From assembly GCA_027579435.1 (NCBI GenBank), contig JANBPK010000873.1, forward strand, positions 1-64,000: DNA of 64,000 nucleotides, in the 5' to 3' direction. The notes under the pieces are model-generated. The model was not told the origin of the DNA. It saw only the letters and a program-made list of their open reading frames with translations, and searched no databases. Origin of the DNA: Candolleomyces eurysporus (taxonomy: Eukaryota > Basidiomycota > Agaricomycetes > Agaricales > Psathyrellaceae). The position numbers were made by a program, and so were the translations under genes. Below, piece by piece: positions 10,464 to 21,152 of this stretch (position 1 is its first letter; every line of letters starts with the position of its first letter).

Positions 10464-12427
10464 CTATAACCTTCCCATCCACCGAATCTCTAGATACCTA
10501 AAAGGAAAATACAAAACCCCAGCGACCGCAAACGCCATCTCGAACCCAATATCCCCAGTAACCTCAGCGATCGGACCCGTAAACCACACCTGATGCATCG
10601 AGGGCACGATAAGGGCTATAGAGCATATACCCGCACCCAGAGCTGCGATCCCAGAGGGTAGAAGACTTGGGACGTTCCACGCCTTTACTTCGTAATTCTT
10701 TGGGTCGTTTCGACGGAAGTAGAGATGTTCGATGAGGATGATGGCTACGAATGCCGAAGCCCAGTAACCGATTAACCCTAGGAAGTTTACGAGGGCATCG
10801 TAGAAACGATGAGCGCCAACGATGGATAATGGGATAACGCTGGTCACAGGAAATGAAAGGAGCAGAGCAGTCAGTTATGAAGTCCAAGTCAAAGTGGAAT
10901 CGCTGAAGAGGATGGTAGATAACGAGACGTACATTGCGGTTGCGAGGATCGAGAACACATAGCGGGGCACAACGACCAACCAAGGAATGAAGACCTGCAC
11001 GTTGATAGAGATCGAGTAGAAGGTCGAGGCAATGTTCCCTGCCACAGACAGGCTGAGGAGAACAGTCAGGAACTTGCCGAAACCCCTCGTCGGGTGAAGC
11101 ATAGCTTCAAGCAAGCCTCCCACATTGCCTCCTGTGTATCCTTGCTCCCATTCGGGAACACCGGGGGTAGCAACCACGACTGCGGCGCCCAAGCATTGCA
11201 AAGTGATCTACAAAGCATCAGTTGATCATATCCTAGCTGTGGGTTTAGGAATGGGGCATACAATCGGGAGCAGTAGACCAAGGTACGAGTACCAGAATAT
11301 TCTCCACCTATAAGTTTTCGAGTAAGCGATGTGCCCCATGAGAACGAGAGAATTGTACATACGCGGACACATCTGAGCGGTAGTAGGTTGAAAAATCGGA
11401 ACTGAGTGGAGAGAATGTAATGGCGAAACCAGCGAGCGTTGAGGCAAAGCTCAATACAGACACAGCAGTGGCTGGCTCGGCAGGAGGTGGGTTCGATAGA
11501 TGATGGCCTCCAACACCGAGGGCGATCACAAACGTGATAAGGACGGGAAGCCATGACAGTCGTTCATACCTACCAAGAAGTCAGGAAATGGGATGCAATA
11601 CGACGAGGAAACTCACCAATTCAGCACATTATACCCGCAAAACGACACCAACAGCGAGATGATGGAGATGACGACAATCCCAATGCTATCCAGATAAGAG
11701 AGTCGGTCAAAGCCCCCNAAGTTGCGAAAGAGATAGCGGGACTTACGACCAACTGAGGTTTGAGGTGACGCTAGCGAGTGCCTGTCCACCGAGGATAGCG
11801 TTGAGGATGGAGAATCCCACCATTCCGATGAGGTTGAAGATGCAGGGTACGATGACGCCATAGTATCCAAAGGAATATCGCGAGGCAATCATTTGGCGCA
11901 TGCCTAGTTTTGGGCCCCATGTTGCGCTGGGAGACGACGCCTCTAGTCAGGATGAGGACGAGCCATGAGAAGAGAGGTGCTCACAAGTATGCGGGGAAGA
12001 AACAGCAGAGTAGATTGAAGAATAGGATAGTGAGGCAGGTATCTCGAAGTCCAAGGCCGAATATTACTGGGCCCAGTGTGCCCGCGGAGAATCTGTACTG
12101 CGATTAGCCAGGCGCACTGACCGTCAAAACATGACTCACGTCAAGATATTAGCGTTCCACGAGAACCAAATGAAGAATAGTTTGCTGTATTGGGTATCAG
12201 TCCGTTGTTCCTCTGGTACTGGCTGGATCCCTGGTGGGCAGATATCCATCGTCAGCAGGGGGTCCATTGCGATGAAGGTTTCGACGCTGCATACCTCGAT
12301 CTTCGACGCCAATCCTCAGCAATCTTCGCGTCCACCTATCCTTGTAAACAGCTCTCTCCAGAGACTGGACATCCACCACTTCGGCGGTCTTATCGTCTTT
12401 CTCAAACTGTTCTTTCGTCGCAGACAT
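10464..12427 (-). CDS. NCS1-family purine/cytosine-type permease
   Basis: Multi-exon gene starting MSATKEQFEKDD (12427). The first intron is 12294 to about 12238 and yields VEDRGIQPVPEEQRTD, the conserved entry into the first helix of this family. Later exons carry WFSWNANILTFSAGTLGP, GIVVISIISLLVSFCGYNV, YERLSWLPVLITFVI, FAITFSPLSSDFSTYYR, QCLGAAVVVATPGVPEWEQ and GLIGYWASAFVAIILIEH, covering most of about 12 membrane helices. It ends RYLEIRWMGRL at 10464. Members import purines, cytosine, uracil, allantoin or related compounds with protons across the plasma membrane. The FSPLSSDFSTYY and cytosine-permease-like C-terminus favour the Fcy2/FcyB branch. The N at 11718 appears to lie in or beside an intron. 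Confidence 0.88.
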
Positions 12428-12871
12428 GACGGAGGAAGAGAGACAAGCAAAGAAAAAGAAGAAAAAACTTTCAGCGTAGGCCAAGGCTTTCCGCCAATGC
12501 CATTCGGGGAAGCGATGGATAGAGTGAAAGTGGAAAAGAAGAAGGGGGCGGCGCGAACTGACTCGTATCCCGGAATGAGCACGGATCAGTGTGAGAAGAG
12601 GAAAAAATAGAAAAGATAGGCCCCGCTTCGATCGATCGCGCCAAGATCGCGCGCCCTTCTGGGCGCGGAATATTCATGCTCGAATTCGGAGGCAAATCAT
12701 CATCATGCCGATCCTTAGAGCGAGCTCGTGTCCTTACGAAAAGCGCCAGAAGCAGAAGAAATTGGTATTAATGTTTCAAACTGGATTTTGCTGCATCTAC
12801 CCTCTCTAGAGCTATTTCGAGAGGCAACAGGGAAGGAAGATGATCGTGATCGTGCCCTGATATACCACCAG
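12428..12871. other. Short intergenic stretch
   Basis: This holds the permease 5' flank and the 3' flank of the next minus-strand gene. It has A-rich and C-rich runs and no recognisable gene. Confidence 0.5.
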
Positions 12872-14700
12872 TCATGAGCCGACCCAATCAAGTCGGACGA
12901 AAAAAAACGTCGAAAAAATACCTTCTGATACCTGGGTCCCAGACGCCCAGCCCTTGAGCTTCGCCCGAAGTGGCGCAAGTAAATTGCTCTCGACGCTTCG
13001 GACAACGTCCGAGTCACGAATTCCAGTCTGTCAGGTTGATATGTGAGACGAATGGAAGAGTGTAAAGGTGAAATGACCTCACTCGGTTGTCTTTGTCTCG
13101 TTCCAAAAGAACATAGTACAAGGAAAGACACTCGACCAAGCGTTTCGGCTCTTGTGATTCCTCGAACTCGTCCAAGGTGATTGATTGCGATAGGAATAGA
13201 TCCGGAGGACTGGGCTGGAAGAGTATGGGTCCGAAGACGCGTATGAATTCGGGCGAGGCGAAGGGACTGCTAGTAGGCGAGGCCAGGGCTTCTAGCAGAG
13301 CCTCTTTGACGAGTCCTATAGCGGCGACTCGCATCTGAGGGAATTCGGAGTGGAGTGTCAGATCAACGAGGACCTGAACCCGCAATGGTGGAGGAGACTT
13401 GGAGAGGAGCCTTGAAAGGATTCGGAAGGATATATGTCGAAATTGAGGATCCGGATGGCCGCTTGCAAGCTCTGGGAGAATGCTCAGCAGTGGTCCGGCA
13501 ACTTCAGGGCTTATATCAGTCTCGGAAGCTTGGTACGAGAATTTGAGTAAAATAGCTAAAGATTCGTCGACTAGGGAGTTGGATTGAATGGAGGCTATGA
13601 TCAAAGGTAGGATTTCTGTTAAAGCGAATAGATCGTTGCTCTCCCCAGCCGAGGTATGAGCGAGTCGAATCAGAGATGGGATGGAAAGCCTTTGAATCGG
13701 ATTCGGACCCAGGTCTTGGTATGTTGCAAAAACGCGCTGCACGACCTGGTCGGCCTCTTTCCAGCTCTCATCCCCTCCCCGACGAAGCTTGAAGCGTGGA
13801 TAGAGGTCTTCAAAGGTACGCTGCGCAATCGAAAGGTTGAGGACATGGAAACTCGATGAGAGGGCCAATGATAATAAATCCGACAGAACTGCCTAGAGAG
13901 AGCGATGTGAGGCTGATGAGTCGTTGGGGTGAGAGAAGGAATCATACCTCTCTAGAGTCTTCGCCCTTGGGATTGGCTAAAAGCCACTTGTTCGTGGTTC
14001 CAACCAGAGAGTTGATAGAATCAAGGAGACCGGGAGCTTCGTCCGGCCTTAGATGATACTGGACGGCCGTGACTGCTTCTTGCACCTCCGCGAGATGTGG
14101 CTCAACGGTTTCAAAGGCTGATTTATTGCGCAGTCTGAGCCTGGGGATCACTATCGTCTCCTTCAGTACAGCGGCAGCAAGAGAGAAGCACATTACGGAC
14201 CAGAGGTGTAGAGATCGATGGTCATGACGAGTGCATCGACGTGAGGTCGCTTTTCTTGCTCCTCGTCGTCTTCATCGTTGGAATCGCGTTGCAAATTGCG
14301 AGTCAGCCTTTCTAGATATTCTTGGGCGGCGATGAGTGCTTCTTTGGCAGAGCTACACTCTCCAATAATCCCAACCAAATCTCGAGCCTTGGGATCTGGA
14401 TGTTCAAGGAGCAAAGGTAATGCATGTAAGGCGTCCTAAGCATTGCGTCGAAATTAGGCTTCCCTTGTAAGAAATCAAAGGACGTACAATGTACTGGGAG
14501 CCATTCAGAGTCGCTACTTTGTGGTGTATCTCTTCGAGGGAAACAGAGGGTTTCTCGTCGCGTACCGCCGACGTCAACAACGCCGTCAACGCAATAGTTG
14601 CTGCCTATATTCCTTGAGTAAGAGACACTGGTGCCAAGGTCTGGCATACTTCTTCGTCTGCATCTCCTAGTAGTCCTAGGAATTCGAGAAATTCTGTCAT
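12872..14700 (-). CDS. YAP-binding/ALF4/glomulin-family protein (Kinetochor_Ybp2 domain)
   Basis: It starts MTEFLEFLGLLGDADEE at 14700. The first intron gives AATIALTALLTS, and later exons carry DALHALPLLLEHPD, MTIDLYTSGP, VVIPRLRLRNKS-like and ALSSSFHVLNLSIAQ. The longest coding piece is 13868-13014. The final exon begins TGIRDSDVVRSVESNLLAPL, matching the conserved C-terminal block of this family, and stops at 12872. The protein is all-helical, HEAT-like and about 520-560 residues. Yeast Ybp1/Ybp2 bind Yap1 in peroxide response and act at kinetochores; glomulin binds the cullin partner Rbx1. Which role applies here is unknown. It is divergent from the kinase gene with only about 150 bases between the starts, so the two may share a promoter. 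An extra intron near the 3' end is possible. Confidence 0.78.
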
Positions 14701-14852
14701 GGCGGTCGCGGATGGAGACAGCCTCGACGCGCTACCAAGAGCCACTGATTCAAATTGGCATGATCATGATCGTGGGCATCGTGGGCCGGCAGTAATTCGG
14801 TGACCTCACCACGAAAGAACACGGACCACCACGACCCCACGAATATGTCACG

Positions 14853-17642
14853 ATGAGCAGCGCATCTTCCTCACCAACGAGGGCCGTAGTCGCTCTGGTA
14901 TCGAGTCCAGACCCGCAAGAATGGCAGCCCATTCTCCACGCTTCCAACCAGGTTGTCTTGTACAACCCACGATCCCATGCACTGACGATCAGCAAGTCGA
15001 ACCAGCCTTCAGCACTGTCATCGGTGGTGGCCAAGCGAGTACCTAGATCATGTCCGTACTGCAAACAAACGATACCACCAATGCTAGAGCAGGAGTTATA
15101 CCATGTAGACGAATTGGAACATGTCCACGATGACGATGACGTCGAGTCAATTCATACGGACGACCCGGCCTACCACGCGAGAGCGGCCAACTACTTCCAG
15201 TTATTGGCCGTAGCAAACGAAACGGCATCTCGACCAGCAAGTCCACCGGCACTTTTCGACGATGAAGAGCCCGCAGCAGCAGCGTCTGAAGAGCAGAGCT
15301 CGGCGTTCCCAGCAGACAACATGGCGGAAGGGTATTTCCAGCGATTCTTTCAGGAAGAATACAAGCTTGGAATGGGGGCTAGTGGGTCTGTGTATCTTTG
15401 CCAGGTGAGAGATATGTCCCCCGCGACTTGGCAGCTTCTAATAATTCTGCTAGCACGTTCTCGACGGCAATCCTCTCGGCCACTTTGCGGTGAAGAAGAT
15501 CGCAGTCGGAGAGTCCCACTCTTACCTTATAAAGATCCTGCGTGAAGTTTGTCCCACCTGCTGGATCGAAACTTTCTCTCTAATGAGATGATGTTTCTAG
15601 GTTCGTCTGTTGGAGCAGCTTCACCATCCGAATATCGTTACCTACCAGTAAGCCGATGACCATGATTCGGCAGACATTGCGCTTACGCTCCACTAGCCAT
15701 GCATGGTTGGAAACATCTCAATTCTCGGCGTTTGGTCCTCGTGTCCCAACTTTGCAGTAAGTGATCCACTATCTTTTGCATACTCTACTGACGGCTACGT
15801 CAGCGTTCTCATGCAATGGGCTGAAGGCGGCAGTCTCGACGATTTCATCGACATACGGCTAGGCCGTCGAGTTGCGCATCCTCACATCCATCCTCTCCCC
15901 AACGAAGGAATTGGTCGCCTGGACGCCGACATCGATGACTCGCACGAAACTACACCCACGCGAGGTGAGCTCTTCCTACTTCCTTCCTCTGACTGTGGGT
16001 TAATGTTTCTCTAGAGAGTGGGCTACACTCACGCTCTGCTCGCATACGAGCTTTCAGAGCATTCCAGCGTGCAAAGCCGGAAGAGCGGGAACGTATGATG
16101 AAAGAAGGATACGGACGGCCTGACGGACCGGAACAAAGGAAGAGCGGCAAACAGTGGACCCCCGTCCACTTGCTCAGCGCCGATGAGGTGAAGAGCCTGT
16201 TCCACGATGTCGTGGAGGGATTGGGCTTCTTGGTACGCTTGTAGCTTCACCGTTCATTCTGCAACTGCTGCTTACCATTCTTTGTAGCACAACAAATCTA
16301 TCCTTCACTTGGATTTGAAACCTGGAAATGTTCTACTCACTTGGGACGATGGCCGACTTATGTATGGGAATACAACCATCATTTCTGAATCATGTATGCT
16401 CACAATACCCCCTCTCCTGCAGCCCACGAGCAATGCTATCCGACTTTGGCACGTCGCGAGATATGATTAATTCTGGAAGATTTCAAAGATCTGGAAATAC
16501 AGGAACGTAAGTGGTTCTATCCTTTTCCAATATTTCCGTCCTTAACCCGACATCATGTCAGTCTCGAATATACGTCGCCCGAATCTCTCCCATCCCCTGA
16601 GACTGGCATACTCGGCCAGATCGACTCCAAGTCGGATATGTGGAGTTTAGGCATGATTTTACACAAGATGCTCTTCTTCAAACTGCCATACCAGTGCGTT
16701 TCACCCTCTGTGGTTGTCTTCCCCCCCAGCTGACCTGCTGCCGCGCCTAGATACGCTGCTGAAGGGGATGCTAATGGCGAACCTGTCAGTCTTGATCGCA
16801 GTCAAGAAGGGGAAAAAATGGCTCGGTTAGAACGGGAAGTCTTAGAATATCCTGGGTATGTTCCGTCCACCGTTTACCACCCGAGACCAATGTTAGCTGA
16901 CCTGAAATCCAGCTTCAAGGGAACCCCAGCTCTGGTCGCAGCCTTTGAGACCCGAAGACTTCCTCGGACGTTCATCGTGCTTCTCGAGGGTCTCCTCCAC
17001 CGAACGCCATCGGGTCGACCGTCATGTGATCGGGTGGCGACTGCCATTCGGGAAGGCAAGCTCGACCCTCTACGGCCGACACCGAGGAAGAGCAGGGAAG
17101 CGAACCTCACCAGAAGTCCAGATGCGCTCGTCCCGCGAGCTCGGGCACGTTCACGTTCCAGTTCTCCCAAGGACGGCAATCCCCAAGGATCCCCGCCGCC
17201 GAGTTCGAGTTCTGAGCGAACCAAATTGCTCAGTTTGCCGCCCTCGGCCGAACAACCGCCTCCTCCCGATGATGGGAAGCCTCCGGGACCCTCGGGTTGG
17301 CTCATGAGCGTCTGGAACGCGAGGTGCGAGGCTCTCAGGAGCAGTCGGACGTGGAAGACTGTGGACAGAGCCATGCGCAGTCGGAGAGGGAGGTTCTCGA
17401 TGAAGCTCGTTCGCAGCCTCGTGTTGGTGTCCAAAGTCCTCAGCCTCCCCCGTCTGTGTCCCAGTCTCGATGCGTACCCCCGTCCCGAGGTGCTTGCGCT
17501 TCTGGTGGGAGCGGCAGTTGCTGATACGGTTATAGAGGAGGAGCCTTGGGACCGCGGTGTGCTAGTTTCTCTGGGGTTGGCTGCGTTGCATGTTGGTGTT
17601 TTGAGGTATGGTGCAGGGACGAGTGTTGGTTGTTCGCGTTGA
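14853..17642 (+). CDS. IKS1: IKS1-type serine/threonine protein kinase
   Basis: The first exon (14853-15404) encodes a leader of about 160 residues with a CPYC motif and acidic stretch. It then enters the kinase domain at EYKLGMGASGSVYLCQ (Gly loop). Later short exons give FAVKKIAVGES (ATP-binding Lys), LREVRLLEQLHHPNIVTYHH, VLMQWAEGGSLDDFID, SILHLDLKPGNVLL (catalytic loop), LSDFGTS (DFG) and LEYTSPESLPSP (activation segment). The long insert before the catalytic loop (AFQRAKPEERERMMKEGYGR) and the LETSQFSAFGPRVPTLHV-type block are hallmarks of the fungal IKS1 family. The last exon adds a Ser/Arg/Pro-rich linker and hydrophobic C-terminal segments (VLALLVGAAVADTV and GVLVSLGLAALHVGVL) that could anchor it in a membrane. 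The catalytic loop reads HLD rather than HRD, so it is a non-RD kinase. Yeast IKS1 is poorly understood. Confidence 0.88.
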
Positions 17643-18559
17643 TTTTACTATGTGGTTGTTTAGCTGATGATTTATAAGCAATTTCTCGTTATTTAGTGGC
17701 TGATTTCGGTTTTTCTAAAATTCGATTGTCAACCTTTTGTCCCGCACACGATCGGACATTTTCTGTTGATTTTGCGTGTCTATTTACGTGATACAAGTTG
17801 TCAGGCGTCTGCGGGCGCCTGTAGGTCCTAGGAGAAGGCTTTAAATGGGCAAAAAGTTATAAGTGTGTAGGCGTACAACGCCCGAAAGCAGGGTTCTGTA
17901 GCAACCCGAATCAAATGGTACACATAGCTTCAGGGCGTGATGCAGTTTCCATGTTTATGGCGCCCGCGACTAATTTCGGGATGTTGTTGTAGTTCTGCGT
18001 TTACAGGGCATAGCAATGCGCGGGAGGTCAAGGTCTAGACAGCTCTGGTAATACATGACTTTGACATGACTGTCATCGGCCAAGGTTTGTAACTGTTGGC
18101 AAGGAACAATCGCAAATCTCTAGGTCGCGTGGCTACTACTGGTGACATCAGGTAGCCTTTTAGGCGTGACAGTGACGGCTACAACTTTCTGTCAATAAAT
18201 ATCGTATCTGTGGATACGGATGTGCATTTCATGAAGTGGTATGCTCAACTCTTCTTCTTCTAATCCACGGATTTCCAGCGCGAACGCTCAGTACATCTGC
18301 TGTGTCCACGCCCGATGCGCGGACGTCCCTACGAACTTACGTGGGTAGCAATAGCGACGGAGAAGCGCTGCCGAAGGTGTCAAAAACATGTCATCAGGCA
18401 CTGGCAAGATGCAACTTTCGTGGAACTAGGAAGCGCCCCGGAGGTTAACCGCTTTTAGTCTTTTGGTGTTCTCCAAGGGTATGGGGAGTAAAGAATCCAG
18501 ATGCCCCTTACTTCCTGCTATTTTGATACCTGAAGAGCCCTGAAGCCGTGACGGTTTTG
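17643..18559. other. 0.9 kb intergenic region
   Basis: 3' flank of the kinase and upstream region of the esterase. Only short frames are present (70 codons at 18236). No repeat, RNA gene or second promoter was recognised. Confidence 0.5.
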
Positions 18560-18567
18560 TATAAATA
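18560..18567 (+). promoter_or_regulatory. TATA box of the carboxylesterase gene
   Basis: TATAAATA, followed by a C-rich tract, about 60 bases before the ATG at 18621. This is a good core-promoter arrangement for a highly expressed secreted enzyme. Confidence 0.6.
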
Positions 18568-18620
18568 CCCTCCCCCCTTTGCCTTGGATCCCCCAACCCG
18601 ACAAGGCGCTCGTCTTCAAG

Positions 18621-20501
18621 ATGTACACAGTACCAGCACTTGTCTTCGCTCTCCTTTCTTCCGCCTCCTTCGCCGCGGGCACTCTGACTGTCAGCACTGC
18701 ACAGGGTAGTGTTGTCGGAACGCAGGCCCTTCCACGAGTTCGCCAATGGCTGGGTATTCCCTTCGCTACCGCCGCTCGTTGGACTGCTCCTAGTCTACCT
18801 GCGACTCGGACCTCGCCTTTCAATGCAAACGCGTACGGCCCCAGCTGCCACCAGCTTACAACTCTGACTACGGATTACTACCTGGAGTTCGCTCATCAAG
18901 ACGAACCGCTGACCGTATCGGAGGACTGCTTATCGCTCAATATCTGGGCTCCTTCAACTTCCCGTCCTCAGAACACTGCCGTGTTGATTTGGATCTATGG
19001 TGGAGGTTTCCAGTTCGGTGCCGTACGTTGACAATCTCTTTCCATTTTCAGTTATCCTTCATTCGAATCTCATACTCTTTCAGAGCGACCTGGGGGTCTA
19101 CAACGGTCGTAACTTTGTCAACGACAACGATGACCTCATCATCGTTACATTCAACTATCGCATCAATATGTTCGGTCAACCCAACGCCCCCCAACTCGTT
19201 AGCACCACGGATTCGCAGAACTTTGGTCTCCTCGACATAAAGGCCGCGATTGACTGGGTCAAGGATAACATCGCTGGCTTCGGAGGCAACCCCAATCGCA
19301 TCAGCATCTTCGGTCACAGTGCCGGTGCCGCAGCGGCCGACATCTATGCCCAGGCCTATCCTACGGATACCACAGTTAAAGGTGTGTTAGTTGTATGGTC
19401 TCGTTGTTTGAGTACTCAAATTCTTGTTTTAAACTATTTCCAGGAATGATCCTGCAATCCGGAACGTAAGTCCCCATCCGCCAGTCCGTTGTGCTCTAAA
19501 TCTAACGTCATTTATTCAACAGCATCGGCGCCTTGAGCGATGTCGGCTCTCCTACCCTGGATTCCGCTCCTTGGCACACAGTAGCCCAAGCCGTCGGCTG
19601 TGGTAACAGTAAGTCAACATATTACTTTTGTAGATCAGCTGGTTTTAACCTATACGGATCAGGCGCTACACCTGCCCAGTTCACCTGCATGCAAGGAAAA
19701 TCTGCGGAGACTTTGATCCAGGCTGCTCGAGACGCCAACATCATCTTTTTCAAGCTCGTGACAGACGGTACGTTCCCATTTTCTGATATGGGTGGATTCG
19801 GGATTCACTGGAGTATTTTAGATATCATCATTCACTCTGACTGGGCAAACCGCATGGCGACTGGCAATTTCTTGAAGGTCCCTACCGTCGTCGGAACGAC
19901 TCAACATGAGTTCGACCCTCTCACCGTTGGAGGCTCTCTCGCGACGGGAGGAAATGCTCCACCTTTCATCACGACCGCGAGAGCGGATATCCTCACTCAA
20001 GTTGGTAGCACTTGCGGCGCCTCCAGTGCTTCGAAGGGTCGATATGATAACGGTGTTACAACATGGCGGTACCAGTACCAAGGTGGGGTTATCTGCTTAC
20101 TTTTAAAGACGCGCATTGACACCATCTCTCTTACAGCCGTCTGGCCTGGTATCAACACTCGCCAGGATCTGCGCGCTTTCCATGGTGCCGACATTCCTCT
20201 CATCTTCGGTACCTTCGCCTCCGTCCAGACTAACCCCGCACCAACGGCCGATGAAGTTGCGTTTTCGCTCTACGTGAAGAATGCATGGGCTGAATTTGCC
20301 AGAAACCCATCAACCGGGTTGACAGGCGTTGGATGGCCAACGTATAACCCCTCTGCTGATACTTTGGTGCAACTTGGAAATGTGGAGAATTTGACGGGAT
20401 ATTCGCTTGCTTCCCCATCCCTTTTGGACGCTACTTGCGCGCATACGACGACTTTGCTCACGATTCTTGACCAATATAATACCATTTTGTCCAGTATCTA
20501 G
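18621..20501 (+). CDS. Secreted carboxylesterase, type-B (cholinesterase/lipase) family
   Basis: Seven exons: 18621-19022, 19084-19381, 19444-19465, 19523-about 19610, about 19665-19768, about 19820-20080 and about 20137-20501. Exon 3 is only 22 bases (GMILQSG). A signal peptide is clear (MYTVPALVFALLSSASFAAG). The alpha/beta hydrolase core shows the oxyanion loop YGGGFQFGA, the EDCLSLNIWAP signature, the nucleophile elbow FGHSAGAAA with the catalytic Ser, and the His region FHGADIPLIFGTF. The mature enzyme is about 510 residues, normal for the family. It should hydrolyse carboxylic esters outside the cell; the natural substrate is unknown. All joins keep the frame and no defect is seen. Confidence 0.93.
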
Positions 20502-21152
20502 GTGGATCGCCGTGCTAACCTTTGTTTGTAATGTTGAATTTTGTGTATTTTTATTAAGCTACATTTTCCACAACTATGTAATGGTTCTTGTTTCTTCTTG
20601 CGCCGCCTCGGGACAATTTTGAGAATCTTCGTACTTGTACTCGAAATGAATCGTATTACTGTCAGCTTTAGGCTCGAGTGGCGTGCAATACACGCGGCAT
20701 AGAGCTAGATGTCACGAAAATTCAGAGGAAAGTTTTGAGATGGGTTGGCCGAGATGAAACAATGAGTCACGGTAGCACCCGGAACATATTTGTATAAGGT
20801 CAAATGATTAGCGGAGACGGACATAAGACGGCGGATAACGAAGATAGGCAGAAAGGGCGAGTGCCAAGACCAACGAACGAAAACATGAGGGATTGTCTGG
20901 GATTGTCAGGCAGATGAACGTACCACACTGTTGAGAAGGGAGCACCACGGAGGTGTAAGATAAAGGAATAGGGAATTAAAAATAGGGAGAAGGGAAGTGT
21001 ATGGACGATAGAACAAACAAATGTTAACGAAACTTCGACATCTGCTTAAGGATATGAGTTATCGGTTTATCATCGTGTGCAAGCTCTGGTTCGTTTTATT
21101 CTATAACATGGAGGGAAACGCATGAGAAATCTTAACGACAGAATGAAGAGAC
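20502..21152. other. Intergenic between convergent 3' ends
   Basis: 650 bases between the esterase stop and the P450 stop. No coding frame or repeat recognised; it probably holds both terminators. Confidence 0.55.

Noticed and set aside
16874..17434. 186-codon minus-strand ORF
   Set aside because: Antisense to the IKS1 kinase C-terminal exon; low-complexity Ser/Arg/Gly composition mirrors the coding strand.
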